Source of the DNA: Gaiella sp038230035
GTDB lineage: Bacteria > Actinomycetota > Thermoleophilia > Gaiellales > Gaiellaceae
NCBI GenBank assembly: GCA_038230035.1
Contig: JBBRNX010000003.1
Coordinates: forward strand, 97,636 to 161,635
Direction of reading: 5' to 3'
DNA: 64,000 bases
Part shown: piece by piece, positions 57,936 to 64,000 of the stretch
Numbering within the stretch: the stretch's first letter is position 1
Layout of the letters: every line of letters starts with the position of its first letter
The notes under the pieces: generated by a model
What the model saw: the letters and a program-made list of their open reading frames with translations, nothing else
Databases searched by the model: none
What the model was told of the DNA's origin: nothing
Program-made: the position numbers and the translations under genes

Positions 57936-58601
57936 ATGCAAGACGATACCGTCGCAACGCCGGCGAAGATCTCCCGAACCGACGTGCACAGCGCGTCGCC
58001 GCCCATGTTTCGGTGGAACGTGGCAGATCGGCTGACCCGTATACACCCGGCCGTACCACCTCTCATCTTCGTTCCAGCCATCGCCGCGCTCGGCTCGGTC
58101 GGGAGCGGTGACCTCCGCTGGCGCTCATATTTGCTAGCTCTGGGCGGCGGCTACGGCTTCTGGACCCTCTGCGAGTACTGGGGGCACCGCACCGTTTTCC
58201 ACTTCGAACCGGATCACGGGTTCGGCGCCCGACTCCACTGGATGATCCACGGTGTACACCACGACCACCCGAACGATCCCATGAGACTGGTCCTACCGCC
58301 GGCCCTCTCGTTGCCGCTCGCCGCAGGGTTCTGGGCCCTCTTCGTCTCTACCCTAGGCATTGAAGTCGGCTCCGCAACCTGCGCGGGATTCTTCACCGGG
58401 TACCTGCTCTACGACATGCTGCACTACTCGCTCCACCACGCACGGCCGAAGAGCCGGCTAGGGAGATGGCTTCGTGAGCTACACATGCGGCACCATTTCG
58501 AAGACGACGAACGCGGCTTCGGCGTGAGCGTCCCCTACTGGGACATGGTCTTCGGGACATACACGCGGCGGCGCAACCGCGGAAACAGGGCACGCGTCTA
58601 G
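57936..58601 (+). CDS. Fatty acid hydroxylase/sterol desaturase-like protein
   Basis: 221 residues. Four histidine groups occur in family order: HRTVFH, HWMIHGVHHDHPND, HYSLHH and HMRHHFEDD, which bind a di-iron centre in membrane hydroxylases. Helices lie around residues 39-80 and 115-160. The spacing is closest to the fatty acid 2-hydroxylase branch. It may hydroxylate membrane or surface lipids, suiting the envelope genes here. It lies in a separate transcription unit; a TAAAGT hexamer is located 9 nt before the start. Confidence 0.85.
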   Translation: MQDDTVATPAKISRTDVHSASPPMFRWNVADRLTRIHPAVPPLIFVPAIAALGSVGSGDLRWRSYLLALGGGYGFWTLCEYWGHRTVFHFEPDHGFGARLHWMIHGVHHDHPNDPMRLVLPPALSLPLAAGFWALFVSTLGIEVGSATCAGFFTGYLLYDMLHYSLHHARPKSRLGRWLRELHMRHHFEDDERGFGVSVPYWDMVFGTYTRRRNRGNRARV

Positions 58602-58637
58602 CGTTCACCGTTCGAGCGCAGGTCTTTTTCTTGGCGT

Positions 58638-59408
58638 TCAGCGGTTCTTCATGAGCGAGCCGAGGATGGCCGCGCCACCTGCCAGCGCTCCTCCTTCGGC
58701 AGCTGTCTCGGTGACGATGTAGGGCTGCAGAGCGTGCGCGAGCCCGGCCAGCGTGATCGATTGCAACCAGACCTCGCCCGGACCTCGCAACTGGGCAAGG
58801 AAGAGGCCGTCGCCACCGAACAGCTTGTTTCGGATCCCCGGGACGGTGGTCAGCTCGAGGCTGACAGTCGACTCGAAAAGGCCGACGTGGCCGGGGTGGA
58901 CTCGCATCTCCTGCCCCGGCTCGAGGTGGAAGCTGACAACCTGGCCGTGCAGCTCGACGTAGGCGCGGCCCTTGCCCGACAGCTTCTGGAGGAAGAAGCC
59001 GCTCCCACCGAAGATGCCGACCCCTAGCTTCTGCTGCACGTGCATGGAAAGCTCAACGCCTTCCTCACAACAGACGAAGCCGTGCCGGTGGACAACGAAC
59101 TCGTGGGTGCTGTCAAGCACGAGCTCGCGGATCTCGCCGGGCGCCTTAGCCGCGAACGCAACGAACCCACCCGAGCCTGTCGAATAGCGCGTCATGAAGA
59201 ACGTGCCGCCACCAAGCGCACGCTTCGCCGATTTCAGAAACCCGCCCTGCGACATCCCGACATTGCGACCCGTCTCGAGCGTGACATCGCCGCCGAGCCA
59301 GGACAGCTCTCCCGACTCGGCCACAACCGACTCGCCCTCGGCGAGCGTCACCGTCAGTACGGGTGTCGTCGGCCCGGTGATCACAGCATCCACAAGAACT
59401 CCTTCCAT
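58638..59408 (-). CDS. AIM24/TIGR00266-like protein
   Basis: 256 residues, beta-rich. GESVVAESGELSWLGGDVTLET, GGFLKSAKRALGGGTFFMTRYSTG and the later FGGSGFFLQKLSGKGRAYVELHG are the repeated blocks of the tryptophan-RNA-binding-attenuator-like AIM24 family. In bacteria its role is undefined. ATG 59408 is chosen as the first start before the first conserved strand; the frame upstream is not coding. It is convergent with the hydroxylase gene. Confidence 0.85.
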   Translation of the reverse strand: MEGVLVDAVITGPTTPVLTVTLAEGESVVAESGELSWLGGDVTLETGRNVGMSQGGFLKSAKRALGGGTFFMTRYSTGSGGFVAFAAKAPGEIRELVLDSTHEFVVHRHGFVCCEEGVELSMHVQQKLGVGIFGGSGFFLQKLSGKGRAYVELHGQVVSFHLEPGQEMRVHPGHVGLFESTVSLELTTVPGIRNKLFGGDGLFLAQLRGPGEVWLQSITLAGLAHALQPYIVTETAAEGGALAGGAAILGSLMKNR

Positions 59409-59659
59409 CGCAGGGGCAAGGTCTGAGCATGGCGACCGCCAGGCCGCGACGCAACACCGTCTCGACCCCGCCGCCGAAAGGAGGTCTTTGTTCGACTCCA
59501 TGGGGACTTCCTCGGGTGCCGCTTGGTGTCGTCTCGTACCGTCGTTTGCGTTCTGACGCGGCGCGAGACCAGTTCGCCATGGCGTCGGGTAATGCTTCGT
59601 ATTGGGTTGTGTCGCACCGTTGGGTTGCAAGCGGTTTGCAACACTAGGCGTCCGGCGGC
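59409..59659. other. Intergenic region with TTGCAA repeats
   Basis: 251 bp upstream of the AIM24 gene and downstream of the enoyl-CoA hydratase gene. It contains TTGCAA at 59625-59630 and TTTGCAA at 59635-59641, plus two TTGGGTTG direct repeats. No gene or terminator was recognised. A regulator of the TTGCA-binding type could act here. Confidence 0.35.
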
Positions 59660-60436
59660 TTACTCGCCCGTAAAGTCTGGCCGGCGCTTTTCGCCGAACG
59701 CCTCGACGCCCTCGCGGAAGTCGTGGGTCTGGCGCAATAGTCCGTAGGCCAACCCCTCGAGCTCTAGTCCGAGGTGGAGAGGGCCATCGTAGGCGGTGTT
59801 CAGAACCCGCTTGGCCATCTTCAACGCCAGTGGCGAGTGCCGGGAAAGCTCGCCGACAAGCTCGGCCACGGCCGCGTCCAACTCGGCGACCTGGACGAAG
59901 CGCGTCACAAGGCCGAGTGCGAGCGCCTCTTCGGCTCCCACGCGGCGGCCGCGCATGATGATGTCCTTCGCCCGGCCGAGCCCGACCATCCGCGCGAGAC
60001 GCTGCGTGCCGCCCGACCCGGGGATCATCCCGATTGTCGCCTCGGGCAGCGCGAACTGGACGTCGTCGGCCGCGATCCGGAAGTCGCTGGCCAGCGCAAG
60101 CTCGAAACCGACACCGAACACGTAGCCGGCGAGCCGCGCGATCACCGGCTTCGAGCACCGCTCCGGCGCTGCGACGTTCCACGCGAGTTGCGATACCTCC
60201 CACGGGCTCCGCTCGAGGAACCCGGCGATGTCGCCGCCTGCGGTGAACTGACCGTCAGCCCCCGAGAGCACGACGAAGCGCACCGCGTCGTCCCGGTCGA
60301 GCACCTCGAATAGCCTGGCAAGCTGATCGCGCGCCGCCATCGAGACGCGATTCAGCTTGCCCGGGACGTCGAGCGTGATCGTCGCGACGCCGCGCTCGTC
60401 GGCGGCGTTGAGCCTGAACCCGTCGTAGTCTGTCAC
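59660..60436 (-). CDS. Enoyl-CoA hydratase/isomerase family protein
   Basis: 258 residues, crotonase fold. FVVLSGADGQFTAGGDIAGF holds the oxyanion-hole glycines, and ALPEATIGMIPGSGGTQRL carries the conserved glutamate and glycine loop. It hydrates or isomerises an acyl-CoA. It overlaps the CoA-ligase gene by 4 bp and is the last gene of the operon that begins with the molybdenum hydroxylase subunits, so the pathway may degrade an aromatic or heterocyclic acid through CoA esters. Confidence 0.9.
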   Translation of the reverse strand: MTDYDGFRLNAADERGVATITLDVPGKLNRVSMAARDQLARLFEVLDRDDAVRFVVLSGADGQFTAGGDIAGFLERSPWEVSQLAWNVAAPERCSKPVIARLAGYVFGVGFELALASDFRIAADDVQFALPEATIGMIPGSGGTQRLARMVGLGRAKDIIMRGRRVGAEEALALGLVTRFVQVAELDAAVAELVGELSRHSPLALKMAKRVLNTAYDGPLHLGLELEGLAYGLLRQTHDFREGVEAFGEKRRPDFTGE

Positions 60437-61803
60437 GCCCTCCCTTTCCGCTCGTCAGCCAGCTTGTCGCGTAAGACTCGCCGCAGGATCTTGCCTGAAG
60501 CGCTCTTCGGCAGCTCAGCCACGAAGCGGTACTCGCGCGGGCGCTTGAAGCGGGCGAGCGTCGAGGCGAGGCAGTGCGCGTCGAGCTCTTCCGCAGTCGC
60601 GGTGCCGACGACGACCGCGACCACTCGCTGGCCGAGGCGGTCGTCCGGCGCGCCGACGACCGCCACCTCGTCGACTCCAGGGTACTCTGCGAGGACGTCT
60701 TCGACCTCGAGCGGATGGACGTTCTCGCCGCCGGAGTTCACCATGTCGTCGACGCGACCATCGAGCCAGAGGTCGCCGTCCGCGTCGAGATGCCCCGTGT
60801 CTCCGGTGTAATACCAGCCGTCGCGAATCGCCTTCTCGTCAGCGTCGGGCCGGTTCCAGTACCCGGAGAACGCCTCGTCCGACGACAGGTGCACGCATAC
60901 CTCGCCCTCGTCGGTGAGCTTGAGCCGTGCGTTCATTGCCGCGCGCCCCGCACACCCCGGCTTGGCGATCTGGTCACGACCGATCGAGAAGGTGTAGATC
61001 TCGGTCGACCCGACATGGTTGACGAACACCTCAGGCTCGAACACCTCCACGCAGCGCCGGACGAGACCCGACGTCATAGCGGCGCCCGCGTAGCCGAGTG
61101 CGCGGACAGACGAAAGATCCCGCGTCTCGAGGTCGGGGTGGTGGACGAGGTCGTGGAACAGCGTCGGCGCCAGGTAGAGCGATGTGATCCGCTCGGCCTC
61201 GATCAGCCGCAGCGCCTCGGCCGGGTCCCAGCGCGCGAGCGGCACGAAGCATCCTCCGATGAGGTGCATCGCGACGAGCGAGTGGATCCCCATCGTGTGG
61301 TAGAGCGGCATCACGCCGAGGGTCTGGTCGCGCCAGCCGTAGCCGTGCTGCAGCGCCTGCGACCAACCGCTGGCGCGATCGGCGCGATGCGACCGCGGCA
61401 CGCCCTTCGGCCGGCCGGTCGTGCCGGACGTGTAGAGCATGAGCGCGTGCTCCCGGTCGTTACGGTCGAGCTCGCCCGGATGCTCCGGGCCGTCAGGCAG
61501 CGGGCCCCCGGCGCGAAAGACGATGCGTGCACCGCAGTCCTCGACGCAGTACGCGAGATCGTTGTCCGAGATCCGCCACGAGAGCGGCACCGCTATCAGA
61601 CCCGCCCACTGACATGCCCAGAATAGGAGCGCGGTCTCGAGCCGGTTGTCGAGGACGATCGCGACCCGGTCACCCGCTTTGAGGGCTAGACCGCCCGCGA
61701 TGCGCCTCACCCGCAGGAGAAGCTCGCCGTACGTCAGCCCCGGGAACGCGTTGAGCTCCGGGTGTCGCTCGCACGCGGCGAGGAGCGACTGTGCCAGGTT
61801 CAC
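60433..61803 (-). CDS. Acyl-CoA synthetase (AMP-forming)
   Basis: 456 residues. YTSGTTGRPKGVPRSH is the P-loop, VGSTEIYTFSIG the adenine-binding A5 region, GWYYTGDTGHLDADGDLWLDGRVDDMVNSGGENVHPLEVE the hinge and A8 region, and PKSASGKILRRVLRD the catalytic lysine region. It activates a carboxylic acid to its CoA thioester. GTG 61803 overlaps the CoxS stop; a longer frame upstream lies inside CoxS and is not real. The acid substrate is unknown. Confidence 0.9.
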   Translation of the reverse strand: MNLAQSLLAACERHPELNAFPGLTYGELLLRVRRIAGGLALKAGDRVAIVLDNRLETALLFWACQWAGLIAVPLSWRISDNDLAYCVEDCGARIVFRAGGPLPDGPEHPGELDRNDREHALMLYTSGTTGRPKGVPRSHRADRASGWSQALQHGYGWRDQTLGVMPLYHTMGIHSLVAMHLIGGCFVPLARWDPAEALRLIEAERITSLYLAPTLFHDLVHHPDLETRDLSSVRALGYAGAAMTSGLVRRCVEVFEPEVFVNHVGSTEIYTFSIGRDQIAKPGCAGRAAMNARLKLTDEGEVCVHLSSDEAFSGYWNRPDADEKAIRDGWYYTGDTGHLDADGDLWLDGRVDDMVNSGGENVHPLEVEDVLAEYPGVDEVAVVGAPDDRLGQRVVAVVVGTATAEELDAHCLASTLARFKRPREYRFVAELPKSASGKILRRVLRDKLADERKGRA

Positions 61804-62252
61804 TCGGCCGCAGCCTGCTCGATCGCGGCCACGATCGGCGCGTAGCCCGTGCACCGGCAGAGGTGGCCCGAGAGCAGATCGACGATCTGCTCTCTCGTGG
61901 GAGTTCCCCGTTCGAGCAGCTCCGTCGCGGCCATCAGGATTCCCGGCGTGCAGAAGCCGCACTGGAGGGCGTGGTTGCGGCGGAACGCCTGCTGCAGAGG
62001 CGAGAGCTCGTCGCCCTGGGCGAGGCTCTCCACCGTCTCCAGCGTCGAACCGTCCGCCTGCACGGCGAGCAGGAGACACGACCGCACCGCCTCTCCGTCG
62101 AGCTGAACCGTGCAGGAACCGCAAACCCCGTGCTCGCACCCGACATGCGTCCCGGTGAGGCCGAGGCGGTGGCGCAGGAAGTCCACGAGCAGCAGCCGCG
62201 GCTCGACCGACTCCCAAACGGGACGTCCGTTGACAGTCAGCTCGATGTCCAC
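61800..62252 (-). CDS. CoxS-like [2Fe-2S] subunit of a molybdenum hydroxylase
   Basis: 150 residues. The first cluster ligands are C39, C44, C47 and C59 in HVGCEHGVCGSC and VRSC. The second cluster ligands are the CGFC and CRC pairs in QCGFCTPG and HLCRCTGY. This is the electron-transfer subunit of xanthine-dehydrogenase/CO-dehydrogenase-type enzymes. GTG 62252 lies inside the end of the CoxM gene. The continuous frame from CoxM into CoxS seen in this sequence is explained by a one-base insertion in CoxM. Confidence 0.85.
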   Translation of the reverse strand: MDIELTVNGRPVWESVEPRLLLVDFLRHRLGLTGTHVGCEHGVCGSCTVQLDGEAVRSCLLLAVQADGSTLETVESLAQGDELSPLQQAFRRNHALQCGFCTPGILMAATELLERGTPTREQIVDLLSGHLCRCTGYAPIVAAIEQAAAE

Positions 62253-63059
62253 GATCTCCTCAGAGCTCGCTCGACCAGCACGCCGGTGAGGTGCTTCAGA
62301 TACGCGGGGCGAGGCATGGATGTGGCCCGGCGGATCGACAAGCGTCGCGGCAAGCGCTCCCGCTTCGCGGGCGAGTTCGTTGGATGTATCGGCGCCGGCG
62401 AGCAGCGCGCCGACCTCGCCGAGGACGGTTGGCCGGTCGGTGACCGCTCCGACCGCAACGGTCGTCCCGCTGACGACCACCATCGACAGCGCGTAGTCGC
62501 CCGCTCGGAGCGCGAGCTCCTCGAAGGCGTACGCCTCGCCGGCGCGGGGCGCGGGCCACGTGGTCTCGACGATGAGCTCGCCGGGCTGAAGCGTCGTGGA
62601 GTAGTGCGTGACGAAGAAGTCCTCCGGCTCGATCTCGCGGCGCCCGTTCGGGCCGTCGACGATGATCGAGCCCCCGAGCGCGGCGAGGCAAAGGGGCAGC
62701 TCGGCGCCTCCGTCCGCGTGCGCGATCGAGCCTCCAACCGTGCCACGCGCACGCGTGCCGACGTGCCCCACGTAGGCGAGCGCCTCGCGGACGAGCGGGT
62801 GGGAATCGGCGCAGCGCTCGAGCGTGGCCTGCCTCACCATCGCGCCAACGCGAAGTCTGCCGTTTTCCTCCGCAAGCCCGTCCAGGCCGGCGCGGTTCAG
62901 GTCGACGAGCAACGATGGACGGAGCAGGCGCATGTTCAAGGCAGGCACGAGGCTTTGCCCGCCGGCGATCGGTTTTGCGTCCTCCCCGCCAGCGGCGAGC
63001 GCGGCGAGCGCCTCTTCCACCGAGTGGGCCACGAAGTAGTCGAAGGGCACGGGCTTCAC
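62237..63059 (-). pseudogene. CoxM-like FAD subunit, frameshifted near the end
   Basis: PFDYFVAHSVEEALAALA, AGGQSLVPALNMRLLRPSLLVDLNR and GTVGGSIAHADGGAELP are the FAD-binding motifs of the medium subunit. The normal end KHLTGVLVERALRRSW is found in another frame. Removing one G from the run at 62306-62309 restores it and gives a stop at 62237-62239. Without that correction the frame runs on into CoxS and makes an artificial fusion. GTG 63059 overlaps the end of the CoxL-like fragment (GTGA). Confidence 0.78.
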
Positions 63060-63312
63060 TGGAGGAGCTCCCAGACGCGTGGAGCTGTAAGCAGCAGCTC
63101 GATGTCGTCCCTGCCGAGCGCATCGGCGACGGCGTTCGCCAGCGCAGCGGGAGCGCTCATCGTTGTCCCCTCGCCGACTCCCTTGGCTCCGAGTGCCGTG
63201 AAGGGAGACGGCGAGGACCGGTGTGCGATCCGCGCCCCGGGAACATCGGGGGCGCCGGCAACGAGGTAGTCGACGAACGACGCTGTCATCAGGTTCCCGG
63301 ATTCGTCGTGTA
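63056..63312 (-). pseudogene. CoxL-like molybdopterin subunit, C-terminal fragment
   Basis: HDESGNLMTASFVDYLVAG, then PGARIAHRSSPSPFTALGAKGVGEG and SAPAALANAVADALGRDDIELL is the C-terminal end of the large subunit with the GVGEG active-site glutamate loop. Only about 85 of the expected 750 or so residues are here. Upstream of about 63312 the sequence switches to an unrelated plus-strand gene fragment. The operon has therefore lost its catalytic subunit, or the contig is misjoined at this point. Confidence 0.75.
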
Positions 63313-63314
63313 CA

Positions 63315-63474
63315 TGCCGTTCGAGAACTCGCGGGCCGAACCGATGATGCCCGTGCCGAATTGCTGCAAGCACTCGATCTCTATGAACGCAAGGGCAACC
63401 TCGTCATGGACGAACGCACACGCACCAGGCTCCGCGAACTACCGGGCGCAACAGACTCGTCGCAGCCGCACTAA
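63315..63474 (+). pseudogene. C-terminal fragment of a TPR-containing regulator or cyclase
   Basis: The plus-strand frame reads TDDARAELLQALDLYERKGN and then NLVMDERTRTRLRELPGA, ending at TAA 63472-63474. The E-A-L-x-L-Y-E-R-K-G-N pattern is what large adenylate-cyclase/ATPase or LuxR-type regulators have in their last TPR helices. Only the tail remains, directly abutting the CoxL fragment head to head. Confidence 0.45.
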
Positions 63475-63946
63475 AGGACAACCACCTCGTGCACGCGGGC
63501 TGCGCGGCGGTGTCGGATGCTGGTTGGGGTATGCGCGATTCAAGCGTGCCGGTACCGGCCGTGGCTTACGCGCTCGACCGGGACATCAGGACACCGCGCG
63601 CTCTTGTGCAGGCAGTCCTTGACGGTGTTCCAGGAGAGCGGTTCGCCTTTCAGCTTCTGGGCGGCAGCGTGGATCTCTCGGGCGCTGCAAGAACTTGAAA
63701 GACCGTAGTCCGCACGACCCCTGAACGTCTCGGAATTGAGCGTCGTTCTGTCGGTTCCACCCCTGGGACATGCGCAAGACGCTGCACCAGATCCGCGTTT
63801 CGGCGCACATTCTCCTGAACGTCGCGGTTCAAGAATGCTCCGTTTAGTTCCATCCGTTGTTCTTAGAGCTCATTGCAGAATGAAGGGACCCGTTCCCTGA
63901 CGACGAAAGCCGCCGGCATCTGTCGTCAAGCTTGGGAGGGGTGCCG
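63475..63946. other. Decayed region left of the insertion sequence
   Basis: 472 bp of degraded sequence with only short frames. One minus-strand peptide (63540 to about 63700) looks coding and is listed separately. The left end of the insertion sequence probably lies between 63870 and 63946, but a terminal repeat cannot be confirmed because the right end is outside the window. Confidence 0.4.
63540..63700 (-). pseudogene. Possible winged-helix protein fragment
   Basis: Read on the minus strand, CSAREIHAAAQKLKGEPLSW then NTVKDCLHKSA and VERVSHGRYRHA ends at TGA 63540-63542. The closing R-V-x-x-G-R-Y-R motif resembles small winged-helix domains seen at the ends of some actinobacterial DNA-binding proteins. 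No start codon with a ribosome site is found, so this is a remnant. Confidence 0.35.
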
Positions 63947-64000
63947 ATGGCCGGGTCTACGCCGTGGGAGGTCTCGGACGAGCTGTGGGAGCTGGTCGAG
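63947..64000 (+). mobile_element. IS5-like transposase, start only
   Basis: ATG 63947, preceded by GGGAGGGG, opens MAGSTPWEVSDELWELVE, which is the usual N-terminus of IS5-family transposases (S-D-E-L-W). Only 18 codons fall inside the window. It marks an insertion sequence entering from the right edge, next to decayed DNA. Confidence 0.7.

Noticed and set aside
62237..63059. A genuine CoxM-CoxS fusion protein
   Set aside because: The normal CoxM end exists in the next frame and is restored by removing one base in a GGGG run; the fused linker sequence is unnatural.
1..64000. CRISPR arrays, tRNA or rRNA genes, replication origin, att sites
   Set aside because: No regular short direct repeats with spacers, no tRNA-like cloverleaf or rRNA sequence, and no origin-type boxes were noticed.

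Overview
The window is high-GC DNA with dense, often 4-bp-overlapping genes, frequent GTG starts and many genes that appear to be transcribed without a leader. Gene content (multiple GT4 enzymes, MttB-family protein, F420-type PPOX and LLM flavin enzymes, PadR/IclR regulators, GAP-family protein, CoxM/CoxS) suggests an actinobacterium, most likely a soil lineage of class Thermoleophilia. That placement is inference from gene content and style; no rRNA or tRNA gene was seen.

Positions 1-24,200 form a large glycan-export locus: sugar-nucleotide SDR enzymes (GDP-fucose-synthase-like, WbpP-like epimerase, UDP-glucuronate decarboxylase), a polyprenyl-phosphate sugar transferase, a GT2, a CgeB-like GT, five GT4 glycosyltransferases, a Wzx-like flippase, a Wzy/WaaL-like polymerase or ligase, a methyltransferase, cupins, a deacetylase-like protein and several GT39-like membrane proteins. 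One of the latter (6346-8399) is broken by a frameshift. The overall logic is a Wzx/Wzy-type surface polysaccharide system.

24,200-31,700: another membrane protein, pgi, a PadR regulator with its own operator-like palindrome, pgl, then a scar where C-terminal pieces of a LacI regulator and a cation/proton antiporter abut head to head. An ECF sigma factor is flanked by two different zinc-finger anti-sigma proteins. A broken unidentified gene and two small proteins follow.

31,700-41,400: an MttB-family methyltransferase, amidotransferase and IclR regulator, divergent from an M20 peptidase; then a MoxR/DUF58/VWA operon containing one frameshift, a CTG start and an unknown secreted protein. 41,400-46,700: PPOX, SDR, SRPBCC, LLM and quinone-reductase-like enzymes. 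46,700-52,300: universal stress protein, GAF histidine kinase and NarL-type regulator, next to a membrane-anchored NirK-like copper protein, a membrane protein and a secreted cupredoxin-like protein. 52,300-59,400: hydrolase, GAP-family protein, MGDG-synthase-like glycosyltransferase with deacetylase, epimerase/DegT pair, fatty-acid-hydroxylase-like protein and AIM24-like protein. 59,660-63,400: an operon of enoyl-CoA hydratase, acyl-CoA ligase and CoxS/CoxM/CoxL-like molybdenum hydroxylase subunits, with CoxM frameshifted and CoxL cut off at a second head-to-head scar. The right edge is a decayed region and the start of an IS5-like insertion sequence.

The most striking unexplained feature is a 162-nt core element present twice (40765-40933 and 53241-53408, about 88% identical, no indels). 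It folds into long paired terminal arms with internal hairpins. Twelve of the 19 differences between the copies lie in helices; none breaks a pair and three are full compensatory swaps. Every non-Watson-Crick pair is G-U only on the + strand, opposite to the flanking genes. This points to a structured RNA, or a mobile palindromic element under RNA-level selection, that I do not recognise.
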